DNA of 10,098 nucleotides from Methanothrix sp. (GTDB lineage Archaea; Halobacteriota; Methanosarcinia; Methanotrichales; Methanotrichaceae): NCBI GenBank assembly GCA_023229165.1, contig JALNZQ010000081.1:1-10098 (forward strand), given 5' to 3'. The notes beneath the pieces were generated by a model. That model saw nothing but the letters and a program-made list of their open reading frames with translations, ran no database searches and was not told the origin of the DNA. The translations under genes were made by a program, and so were the position numbers. Shown one piece after another: positions 1 to 5,945 of the stretch. The stretch's first letter is position 1, and each line of letters opens with the position of its first letter.

Positions 1-346
1 ATTCACGAGAGATAAAAATCCCTGCCCAGGTTGCCGAGGCGACGACAACCTCAAATCGAAATCCTGCGTAGAATGTCGAATCAAGAACTGCGAAAAGTTG
101 GTGAACGCCAAAGCCAAGTACTGCTTTGGTTGTGACAGCTTCCCCTGCGTCAGGTTGAACCATTTGGATAAACGCTATAAAACCAAGTACGGCATGAGCA
201 TGATCGGCAATCTTGAGTGCATCAGAATATTCGGCATAAGGCATTTCATAAGAGCCGAAAAAGAACGGTGGGTCTGCCCAAAATGCGGTGAGATACTCTG
301 TGTTCACAAATCGCAATGTCTTTATTGCCAGCACACGTGGCGCTAG
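1..346 (+). CDS. DUF3795 cysteine-rich protein, 3' part (copy 1)
   Basis: The gene begins before the window; the frame is open from base 2 and ends with TAG at 344-346, so 114 residues are visible. Cysteine pairs are spaced as in DUF3795 proteins: CPGC, then CVEC, then NC, CFGC and FPC, followed by a helical stretch. The C-terminus is a second zinc-ribbon-like knuckle, WVCPKCG plus LCVHKSQCLYC. The family is common in methanogens and anaerobic bacteria. Its members are presumed metal-binding and have no established reaction. The N-terminal CGxxCGxC-type motif usual for the family would lie upstream of the window. Homology to the copy at 951-1340 covers the whole visible part with no indels. 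A GNAT gene follows 29 bases after the stop. The family call is fairly secure; the function is unknown. Confidence 0.75.
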   Translation, partial: FTRDKNPCPGCRGDDNLKSKSCVECRIKNCEKLVNAKAKYCFGCDSFPCVRLNHLDKRYKTKYGMSMIGNLECIRIFGIRHFIRAEKERWVCPKCGEILCVHKSQCLYCQHTWR

Positions 347-360
347 AAATGATTAAAGGA
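1..360 (+). repeat. Direct repeat, unit 1 (DUF3795 copy 1)
   Basis: This stretch matches 989-1348 at a constant offset of 988 bases without any net insertion or deletion. The match runs from ATTCAC at the window edge through the stop codon to the AAAGGA just after it, then ends abruptly. Because the repeat reaches the window edge, its true left end cannot be seen. Confidence 0.8.
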
Positions 361-375
361 AGGTGTGAATTAAAC

Positions 376-882
376 ATGGACATCGTTATTCGTAATGAGA
401 TCAAGTCGGACATCAAAGCGATATCTGAAATTACGAAAGCGGCTTTTGATACTCTTCCAATTAGTAACCACACGGAACAGTTCATTATTGATGCACTGCG
501 AGATGCGAATGTGCTTGCAGTCTCGCTGGTGGCAGTTGCCGGGGAAAAGGTTGTAGGCCACATAGCTTTCTCGCCTGTGACAATTTCCGATGGCAGCCCC
601 GGTTGGTATGGTCTCGGCCCCATCTCTGTCCTGCCGGAATTGCATAAGCAGGGCATCGGAAAATCCCTGATGCGTGAAGGCCTGTCCTCGCTAAAGTCAT
701 TGGGAGCAAAGGGCTGTATCCTCGTGGGAGATCCCGGCTACTACGGGCGGTTCGGCTTCAGAAGTCCACCGGACCTGGTTATTGAAGGCGTTCCGCAAGA
801 GTACGTTCTTGCATTGCCATTCGTTGAAAGCAAATCCCATGGTACGGTGGTATTTCATGAGGCCTTTACTGCAACCGGCTAA
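376..882 (+). CDS. GNAT N-acetyltransferase, YhbS-like
   Basis: A 168-residue protein of the GCN5-related N-acetyltransferase fold, closest in layout to the YhbS group (COG3153). Members of the superfamily move acetyl from acetyl-CoA to an amine; the substrate here is unknown. Landmarks are MDIVIRNEIKSD at the N-terminus, strand VVGHIAFSPVTI (59-70), GLGPISVLPE (79-88), the acetyl-CoA pyrophosphate loop HKQGIG (90-95, with H instead of the usual R or Q at the first position), and the family signature GDPGYYGRFGF (118-128). The ATG at 376 is chosen because GGAAGGTG lies just upstream at 359-366; a longer reading from 316 would start inside the DUF3795 gene. It is a free-standing cytoplasmic enzyme placed between two DUF3795 copies. 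The stop codon is the TAA of CTAACAA, discussed as a cassette-like tail. Confidence 0.88.
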   Translation: MDIVIRNEIKSDIKAISEITKAAFDTLPISNHTEQFIIDALRDANVLAVSLVAVAGEKVVGHIAFSPVTISDGSPGWYGLGPISVLPELHKQGIGKSLMREGLSSLKSLGAKGCILVGDPGYYGRFGFRSPPDLVIEGVPQEYVLALPFVESKSHGTVVFHEAFTATG

Positions 883-901
883 CAATGGCGCCGGGGCCAA
901 C
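878..901 (+). other. TAACAA-type gene tail resembling left half of an attC site
   Basis: The GNAT stop codon is embedded in GCTAACAA, followed by the GC-rich TGGCGCCGGGGCCAAC. This is the order seen at the left side of integron attC sites: an RYYYAAC core, a short gap, then a box close to CGCTGGAGCC. No matching right half ending in GTTRRRY was found in the following 100 bases, so a complete site is not supported. A similar tail follows the 419-aa gene. Confidence 0.25.
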
Positions 902-950
902 CGACTGAACAGGGCGCTCTTGCTCGGCTATGGGTTGGGGAGCGCCATAA
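883..950 (+). other. Intergenic gap between GNAT gene and DUF3795 copy 2
   Basis: No gene is visible here. A perfect 7-bp inverted repeat, GGCGCTC and GAGCGCC, about 20 bases apart, spans roughly 914-947 and could form a hairpin downstream of the GNAT gene. In the other plus frame the stretch can be read as LLLGYGLGSAIIG. That is faintly like the start of a DUF3795 protein (GYCGLxCGA), which would fit a frameshifted N-terminus of copy 2, but the match is weak. Confidence 0.35.
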
Positions 951-1340
951 TCGGCAAAGGTAAGACCACATGGAGACATCTGCTGCGCATTCACAAGAGA
1001 CAGGAAACCATGCCCTAGCTGCCGAGGTGACGATAGCCTCAAATCAAAATCCTGCGTTGTATGTCGAATCAAAAACTGCGAGAAGATAGTGAACGCTAAT
1101 GTCAAGTACTGCTTTGGCTGTGACAGCTTCCCCTGCGTCAGGTTGAACCATTTGGATAAGTGGTATAGAACTAAGTATGGCATGAGCAAGATCGGCAATC
1201 TCGAGAACATTAGAAAATTCGGCATAAGGCATTTCATCATAACCGAAAAAAAAAGGTGGAGCCGCCCTGAATGCAATAAGAGAATCTGTGTTCATAAATC
1301 GCAATGTCTTTATTGTCAGCACACGTGGCGATTGAAATGA
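951..1340 (+). pseudogene. DUF3795 cysteine-rich protein, damaged second copy
   Basis: The frame encoding this copy is open from just after a TAA at 948-950 to TGA at 1338-1340. It aligns without gaps to copy 1, about four residues in five being identical. It keeps CPSC, CVVC, NC, CFGC and FPC. There is no ATG, GTG or TTG in this frame until the GTG at 1089, by which point the first cysteine clusters are already passed. The expected N-terminal CGxxCGxC region is absent or shifted to another frame. In the C-terminal knuckle the first cysteine is lost: CPKC of copy 1 is RPEC here. A short protein starting at 1089 (83 residues) is possible, but it would lack half of the probable metal sites. It is most likely a decaying duplicate. 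Confidence 0.65.
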
Positions 1341-1348
1341 AGAAAGGA
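989..1348 (+). repeat. Direct repeat, unit 2 (DUF3795 copy 2)
   Basis: This is the diverged partner of 1-360. The match stops at AAAGGA (1343-1348) shortly after the stop codon, and the following DNA is unrelated to that after unit 1. The GNAT gene fills the space between the units, so the event may have been a duplication followed by insertion, or capture of GNAT within a duplicated block. Confidence 0.8.
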
Positions 1349-1425
1349 CCTGCAAAGGCATCTGCTGGACGGCTTTCGGCAGCCGATGATGCGCGTCGTA
1401 ATGCTTCAATAGAGGGTAGGCAAAC

Positions 1426-2685
1426 ATGCAAATAGAGCTTGACATACCAGAAGGTAATCGTCAGAGAGAGTTCTTGGACTACCTCAATTCCGCGCTTCGA
1501 CAGAGAATTGCATCTTCAAGTGGATCAGCGACTAGGCTGGAAGATGGGCGCTATGCAAGCACGCTAACTGGTCCTTTTAGTGTAAACGGATTTTTTATGC
1601 ATTTGTCGTGGACTCTGACGCGCTCTGCAGACAACAGAGTCCTCCAATCACTAGAAGTGGAGTCTGCAGATGGAGCACTCCCTGAATCCCACTGGCACTC
1701 GACAATACTCGAGTTTGTCAATTCCATACTTGTTGCCTCTATATCATCAAAACGGACTTTGTATTTTAGGAGATCATACTTTTTTTATATTGGAAGCCAG
1801 TTAGATGGTGAGTACTGGCTTCCAGGATTCAGATTTGCGCCCGCAAATCTTGAAGAAGACCAGCCATTTCTTATTAACGCAGAACGAACCGTATCAATTG
1901 ACATGAATATTGAAGCCGTAGACGAAATGCATGCAATTGCGCTTTCTGAGGAAGCTTCAAAACGACACGCTGCAAGACTTTCACTTCTGTTGAATCGTGG
2001 CCTCTACAGACAGGACTGCGGTTTAAGATGGGGAATTCCCGTTGAGAATAGGGAGCATCTAGGAAGTAGCGTCAGATATTACCCATTTTATGCACCATTG
2101 AAGCCAGACCTCGACTGCATGCCCTTGAAGGGAAAAGCCTGCCCTTTGGGAAAATATAAAGGATCTTTGACCGCAAAATACACTCAGGCAGGCATGATGT
2201 TAAGTCTTCCTAAGGAAGCCCGGAGGATACTGCGTAATATAGACAATTCCAAGCCAGAATTGCGGATAGCGTTCGATAACGGGGCAAGGCTCTATCAGGT
2301 TGGAGCAGTAGTAGACCCGCAATTTCCGTCTGCCGGCTTAGCCTACAGGGTTGCTGCAATTGATGCAATAAGCCAAGCAAATGGAACGAGAAGAAGAATA
2401 GCAGATTTTATTAAGAAATATGCATCAGAGTGGCCGGATCTGGAACTCTTGATAGATCATTTGTGGGGTTCGATACGGTCGGCGCATTTCCACGGCGGAG
2501 AGTTTCCACTAGGCGAATTCTCCGAGACACGTTTTATGGACCCTTTCCTAGACACACGTGAAACGACGATGAAAATGATTCACAGGAACTGCTACGATCT
2601 GACCCGAGAAGTCATCATAAATTGGATGTACCGAGAGCTATCGAGCAAGGGCATCGAGAATGATTGTGAGGAACTTCCGGTCTAG
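1426..2685 (+). CDS. Uncharacterised 419-aa protein with C-terminal HEPN-like motif
   Basis: I do not recognise this full-length protein as a named family. The ATG at 1426 is preceded by GAGGGTAGG (1412-1420). Residues 1-300 look like a mixed alpha/beta globular region with no signal peptide or membrane segment. It includes an aromatic strand-rich part (FFMHLSW, YFRRSYFFYIG) and a cysteine-containing stretch DCMPLKGKACPLG (230-242). The C-terminal third is helical. It contains RSAHFHGGEF, where R351 and H356 make an Rx4H motif like that of HEPN domains, most similar in context to ApeA-like HEPN regions (a helix, then R-x4-H-G). HEPN proteins are often RNases in toxin-antitoxin or antiviral systems; that role is an inference here, and no partner gene is recognisable. 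The gene is followed by a TAACAA-type tail. The HEPN call is moderate, the rest unknown. Confidence 0.7.
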   Translation: MQIELDIPEGNRQREFLDYLNSALRQRIASSSGSATRLEDGRYASTLTGPFSVNGFFMHLSWTLTRSADNRVLQSLEVESADGALPESHWHSTILEFVNSILVASISSKRTLYFRRSYFFYIGSQLDGEYWLPGFRFAPANLEEDQPFLINAERTVSIDMNIEAVDEMHAIALSEEASKRHAARLSLLLNRGLYRQDCGLRWGIPVENREHLGSSVRYYPFYAPLKPDLDCMPLKGKACPLGKYKGSLTAKYTQAGMMLSLPKEARRILRNIDNSKPELRIAFDNGARLYQVGAVVDPQFPSAGLAYRVAAIDAISQANGTRRRIADFIKKYASEWPDLELLIDHLWGSIRSAHFHGGEFPLGEFSETRFMDPFLDTRETTMKMIHRNCYDLTREVIINWMYRELSSKGIENDCEELPV

Positions 2686-2692
2686 CATAAAA

Positions 2693-2740
2693 GCCTAACA
2701 AATCGTTGGAGTGGATTGCTAAAGTGGCACCACGTTAAGG
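2693..2740 (+). other. Possible short attC-like recombination site
   Basis: Eight bases after the stop of the 419-aa gene comes GCCTAACAA (2693-2701), then ATCGTTGGAGTGG, and 20 bases later ACGTTAAGG (2732-2740). The outer ends CCTAAC and GTTAAGG pair with one bulged base, as in attC sites, but the inner arms pair poorly (TGG..TG with CACCA). At about 48 bp the element is shorter than ordinary attC sites. It may be a degenerate or truncated one, or chance. A further imperfect inverted repeat, GGAACCAA with TTGGTCC, lies just downstream (2739-2764). Confidence 0.3.
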
Positions 2741-2751
2741 AACCAAAGTTA

Positions 2752-2865
2752 ATGAAATTGGTCCAGGTGGTCACTAAATTCTATGTTCCGATGGAAGAGG
2801 AAAATATGAGTGAACATTACCGTTGGCAAGTAGAAGCCGAACAAAGCACTTCAAGGACGCCATGA
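2752..2865 (+). CDS. Possible 37-aa leader ORF or frameshifted N-terminus of the next gene
   Basis: This frame is open from ATG 2752 to TGA 2863-2865, and the stop overlaps the ATG at 2862 of the next gene as ATGA. An internal ATG at 2806 has a much better ribosome binding site (GGAAGAGG at 2793-2800) and would begin MSEHYRWQVEAEQ. Either a tiny coupled peptide is translated, or MSEHYRWQVEAEQ is the true N-terminus of the following gene and a single-base indel near 2850 separates them. No similarity to a known small protein is recognised. Confidence 0.25.
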   Translation: MKLVQVVTKFYVPMEEENMSEHYRWQVEAEQSTSRTP

Positions 2866-3671
2866 ACCCATCAAATATTGATCGGGAAGTAATTATATTA
2901 AATGCCATTAAAAAGCTAATTGACTCAATTGTTAATTATGAAATGATGTCATTGGTTGGGAATGACCCAGAATCATGCATTCTTTTCAATTCGAGTACTC
3001 ACCAAAGATTCTTTAACATTGTTCTGGTAGATTTTTTGTCATGCACTGACAGAAAGGCCCCAATAAAGCAAACATCTTATCTTGGCGCGCTGAAATATGT
3101 TTCGGAAGTTCCAAGTTTTAACGTTGGAAATTCAATAAAGCTGCTTCGTGAGGCGACTCTCAGATTCATCGACTGGCTTGAGCAGGGGGTCGAAGTCGAT
3201 GTCTGGTTGCCATCAATTGACACGCAGACAACGCTCAATATTTCGAGAATTAGCTATCTGAAAATGTGTGGGAATATCTCTAAGCATAACTTCCTGAGGT
3301 CTGTTGGAGTGGCGGGAGAGCTGCGGAAAACTCTGGCCGAAAACGGTGTATCAGTGACCATGGAGGATTCTCTGCTGACACTGGCTGACTTCTATGAGCG
3401 GTTCCACACAGATATTCTGAATTATCACAGCAGCACCATTGCTGAATTTCTTAATGATATCCGGTGGGGCATATACGAATATATGCAGCCCGAATTCCGC
3501 AGAAGCATCGTGTGGGAGGGCGGTAATCCGCCGAAGTACCGGTTTATCTATCCTGATGCAGTTACGTCCCGATTCGCTAAGGAATGCTACTGGGATTTAA
3601 TGAATGAGGTTCGCAGTGCTCCATATATGCGAAAGTTCACAGTCACTAAATTGCTGAAATTTAGATACTGA
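2862..3671 (+). CDS. Uncharacterised helical protein, about 269 aa
   Basis: The frame runs from a TTG at 2823 to TGA 3669-3671. I prefer the ATG at 2862, overlapping a short upstream frame, because the TTG has no good ribosome binding site; the start is uncertain. The protein is soluble and strongly helical, with no signal peptide or membrane segment. Visible landmarks are MNPSNIDREVIILNAIKKLI at the N-terminus, a central MCGNISKHNFLRS, and near the end FYERFHTDILNYHSS and MQPEFRRSIVWEGG. The GN-x3-KHN segment recalls the histidine-bearing turn of some HEPN-fold proteins, but no Rx4-6H motif is present, so this is only a weak hint. It follows another accessory gene with a HEPN-like motif, on the same strand and 176 bases downstream, and its base composition is AT-rich relative to the arsenic operon. 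The function is unknown. Confidence 0.65.
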   Translation: MNPSNIDREVIILNAIKKLIDSIVNYEMMSLVGNDPESCILFNSSTHQRFFNIVLVDFLSCTDRKAPIKQTSYLGALKYVSEVPSFNVGNSIKLLREATLRFIDWLEQGVEVDVWLPSIDTQTTLNISRISYLKMCGNISKHNFLRSVGVAGELRKTLAENGVSVTMEDSLLTLADFYERFHTDILNYHSSTIAEFLNDIRWGIYEYMQPEFRRSIVWEGGNPPKYRFIYPDAVTSRFAKECYWDLMNEVRSAPYMRKFTVTKLLKFRY

Positions 3672-3806
3672 GCCATAACATCTACAACAACTTGGATGGT
3701 TAAATCCGCTGGCTCCCTGCAAAGCCAGAGCTCTTCGGAAACGGATTTCGCGTTCAGCGGCTTAGCGAGCTGGACGACCCCTTCACCGAGAAGTGTCATA
3801 GCGCTG
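3672..3806 (+). other. Gene-free stretch with nested inverted repeats
   Basis: No convincing gene is seen on either strand. A nested hairpin is visible at 3702-3748: outer stem AAATCCG with CGGATTT, and directly inside its left arm CTGGCT with AGCCAG around an 8-base loop. Thirteen unpaired bases, containing GAGCTC, remain on the right side. A minus-strand reading of about 70 codons from ATG 3799 (MTLLGEGVVQLAKPL) runs through it and into the antisense of the previous gene; I do not recognise it. The hairpin could end transcription of the upstream gene or be the scar of a mobile element. Confidence 0.4.
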
Positions 3807-3988
3807 TTATGGAAGCTGGTCGCTCTGGCTGTCGCACATCGCTCGATCCCCTACAAAATGTCTCTCCTTCAGCTTCAAAGCCACATTCACCAGCTCAATC
3901 AACATACGGCACCTCGATGAGCAGCCCGATGATAGCAGCAAGGGCTTCATGAGAAGCAATGCCCGTCGTTTCGGCAAGTTTAAACTTC
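3807..3988 (-). pseudogene. Remnant of acr3 (C-terminal fragment, frameshifted)
   Basis: Read on the minus strand, this matches the last part of the intact Acr3 gene at 4829-5905. GIASHEALAAIIGLLIEVP corresponds to GIASQEAFAAVIGPLIEVP of the intact protein. One extra base after the VP codons then shifts the frame, beyond which LVNVALKLKERHFVGDRA corresponds to LVNVALKLKERYFAGDRA. The restored frame ends at TAA 3809-3807. Upstream, FKLAETTGIAS against FELAIAVAVGVFGIAS suggests a further small internal deletion. The first five-sixths or so of the gene are missing. It is a dead fragment, evidence of an earlier or duplicated arsenic locus interrupted by rearrangement. Confidence 0.85.
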
Positions 3989-4009
3989 AGAAGCATGTGA
4001 GGATCAGTT

Positions 4010-4723
4010 ATGACAAGTCCGCCCAAAACAGGAAATTTCGATGAAAAACCACCGTTGAATGTTGAAGAATATGATAAGTCCATCAGGCTATTTTGTGGTG
4101 CTTACGAAGAGATGTTTAAACTGACTCATTGCTACCTGCGAGCGATACTTCCAAAGCAGGCCAGGGTCCTGATAGTAGGCGCAGGAACCGGTATGGAAAT
4201 TTCCGAACTTGCCCCTTTGAACCCCGGCTGGTCATTTTGCGGCGTTGATCCTTCTGCGAATATGCTGGCTCTTGCCAGAAAAAAGATCCTTGAAAAAAAT
4301 CTGGCCTGCGAAATTGAGTTAAGAAAAGGGTATGTGGATAACCTCAAAGAGGAGGAGGTTTTCGACGCTGCCACCTGCATTCTGGTAATGCATTTTTTAA
4401 AAGACGACGGAGCCAAGCTGGAGCTGCTCGAAAGCATAAGTAAACGCTTGAAGAGCGGTGCACCTTTTGTATTGATTGATGGCTTTGGAGAGCCGGGCAG
4501 TATGGATTTCGAGGAAATCAAAGTGGCCTGGAAGAATTATCCAATTATCAGCGGTGTGCCGGGCGAGATTGTGGAAAACATCTTTAATGAAGTTATTATG
4601 AAGACGGTCCAATTTGTTCCAGAGGCGCGTATAATGGAATTGCTGGAAACGGCGGGCTTTACAAGAGTGTCCAAATATTTTTCAGGATTTCTCTATGGTG
4701 GCTGGATAAGCTATAAGAAATAG
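4010..4723 (+). CDS. Class I SAM-dependent methyltransferase
   Basis: A 237-residue cytoplasmic Rossmann-fold methyltransferase, the usual size for a stand-alone enzyme. Motif I is VLIVGAGTG (53-61), which binds S-adenosylmethionine. The acidic residue closing strand 2 is D80 in CGVDPSANML, and the motif IV/V region is AATCILVMHFLKDD (120-133). LKSGAPFVLIDGFG (147-160) follows as the post-I strand pair. The start ATG 4010 has GTGAGG (3997-4002) seven bases upstream. The substrate cannot be read from the sequence. The gene sits between a dead acr3 fragment and the live acr3, which invites an arsenite methyltransferase (ArsM) reading. However, the three conserved ArsM cysteines are not apparent, so I do not call it ArsM. 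The general layout (SAM site, then a variable cap near the C-terminus) is also like CmoA-type or small-molecule methyltransferases. It converges on acr3. Confidence 0.85.
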   Translation: MTSPPKTGNFDEKPPLNVEEYDKSIRLFCGAYEEMFKLTHCYLRAILPKQARVLIVGAGTGMEISELAPLNPGWSFCGVDPSANMLALARKKILEKNLACEIELRKGYVDNLKEEEVFDAATCILVMHFLKDDGAKLELLESISKRLKSGAPFVLIDGFGEPGSMDFEEIKVAWKNYPIISGVPGEIVENIFNEVIMKTVQFVPEARIMELLETAGFTRVSKYFSGFLYGGWISYKK

Positions 4724-4799
4724 ATGCCAAAGAGATGTCAAAGAAGCCGAAAAGCGAGACTGCGCCAGCGCACCCGCGCAGCAAGTTGCGAGTTACTGC

Positions 4800-4828
4800 A
4801 ATTAAAAAAAAATGGAATTATATTTTTA
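4800..4828. terminator. Convergent poly-T terminator region
   Basis: Between the methyltransferase and the converging acr3 lie an A9 run at 4804-4812 (T-run for the minus-strand operon) and ATATTTTTA at 4819-4827 (T-run for the plus-strand gene). Archaeal transcription commonly stops at such U-rich tracts without a stem. No strong hairpin accompanies them. The 75 bases before this (4724-4799) hold no gene that I can support. Confidence 0.5.
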
Positions 4829-5905
4829 TCAGTTCCTGCTACCACATGCTGCCCGATCCCCTGCAAAATACCTCTCCTTCAGCTTAAGCGCCACATTCAC
4901 GAGCGCGATCAGCATCGGCACCTCGATGAGCGGCCCGATTACGGCAGCAAAGGCCTCCTGGGAGGCGATGCCAAAGACGCCCACTGCCACAGCGATGGCC
5001 AGCTCGAAGTTGTTGCTGGCCGCTGTAAACGATAGAGCGGCGGTGTTCTCATAATTTACGCCCAGCTTGTAAGCCATGAAGAAGCTGACAAAGAACATGA
5101 GCAGGAAGTAAATGGCCAAAGGTATGGCCACTCGCAACACATCCAGGGGAAGCTGTACGATGTAGTCGCCTTTCAAGGAGAACATCACCACAATGGTAAA
5201 GAGAAGAGCGATGAGGGTCAGGGGCGAGATTTTAGGTATGAAGACTCTCTCGTACCAGACTCTTCCTCTGGACTTGATCAGGCTGAATCTGGTGATTATG
5301 CCCGCCAGGAAGGGTATGCCCAGATAGATGAAGACGCTCTGGGCAATCTGGGCGATTGTTACATTGACCAGCGTTCCCTCAGCTATGCCCAGGGCTGCGG
5401 GCAGCACTGTGATGAAGACATAGGCGTAGACTGAATAAAACAGCACCTGGAATATGGAGTTGAGCCCCACCAGAGCGGCGCAGTACTCGGTGCAGCCGCA
5501 AGCCAATTCATTCCAGACGATGACCATGGCGATGCAGCGAGCAAGTCCTATGAGGATTATGCCGTACATGAGATGAGGTGAGTCTCGCAGGAAGATTACC
5601 GCCAATACAAACATCAGGATGGGACCGACGATCCAGTTTTGTATCAGGGAAAGGCTGAGAACCTTTCTGTCTTCGAAAACCCGTCCCAGCTCTTCATACT
5701 TTACCTTGGCCAGGGGCGGGTACATCATGAGAATCAGCCCGACGGCGATAGGTATTGATGTTGTGCCGATCTGCAGGCTTAAGATGAAACGGGTGATTCC
5801 GGGAACATAGTAGCCCACGGCCACCCCCAAGAACATGGCTACAAAAATCCAGATCGTGAGGTAGCGGGATAGGAAATCCAGGCTCTTGCTGACACTATTT
5901 GACAT
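4829..5905 (-). CDS. acr3: Arsenite efflux permease Acr3
   Basis: A 358-residue polytopic membrane protein of the Acr3 branch of the bile acid/arsenite/riboflavin transporter superfamily, with about ten membrane helices. It exports As(III) from the cytoplasm using the proton gradient. Family marks are TRFILSLQIGTTSIPIAVGL near the N-terminus and LARCIAMVIVWNELACGC (121-138), containing C124, the counterpart of the cysteine needed for transport in studied Acr3 proteins. ASNNFELAIAVAVG (296-309) has E301, matching the essential helix-9 glutamate. IGPLIEVPML is near the end. Length is normal. The ATG at 5905 is preceded by GGAGGG (5920-5915) at nine bases. It is the last gene of the apparent zinc finger-arsR-rhodanese-acr3 operon. 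The 40-base gap to the rhodanese gene is AT-rich with a TTTATAAAT stretch, so a weak internal promoter is possible. Confidence 0.95.
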   Translation of the reverse strand: MSNSVSKSLDFLSRYLTIWIFVAMFLGVAVGYYVPGITRFILSLQIGTTSIPIAVGLILMMYPPLAKVKYEELGRVFEDRKVLSLSLIQNWIVGPILMFVLAVIFLRDSPHLMYGIILIGLARCIAMVIVWNELACGCTEYCAALVGLNSIFQVLFYSVYAYVFITVLPAALGIAEGTLVNVTIAQIAQSVFIYLGIPFLAGIITRFSLIKSRGRVWYERVFIPKISPLTLIALLFTIVVMFSLKGDYIVQLPLDVLRVAIPLAIYFLLMFFVSFFMAYKLGVNYENTAALSFTAASNNFELAIAVAVGVFGIASQEAFAAVIGPLIEVPMLIALVNVALKLKERYFAGDRAACGSRN

Positions 5906-5945
5906 TTTGCTCTTCCCTCCATTTATAAAATTAGAATTTAAAAAA

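Noticed and set aside
1337..1438. 33-codon ORF overlapping the end of DUF3795 copy 2 by ATGA and the start of the 419-aa gene
   Set aside because: No ribosome binding site of its own beyond the repeat sequence, no family resemblance, and it runs into the well-supported start at 1426.
3587..3799. Minus-strand 70-codon ORF beginning MTLLGEGVVQLAKPL
   Set aside because: It extends into the antisense of the 269-aa gene, has no recognised family and no clear ribosome binding site. It may be part of a lost gene, but this cannot be supported.
3696..3920. Plus-strand 74-codon ORF over the inverted repeats
   Set aside because: It runs antisense through the acr3 remnant, whose homology explains that DNA; the serine-rich product is not recognisable.
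4010..4723. Arsenite methyltransferase ArsM
   Set aside because: The location suggests it, but the conserved arsenic-binding cysteines of ArsM are not seen, so only the general methyltransferase call is kept.
4724..5035. Plus-strand ORF starting directly after the methyltransferase stop
   Set aside because: From 4829 it is antisense to acr3; the basic, repetitive product has no family look, and no ribosome binding site other than the preceding coding sequence is present.
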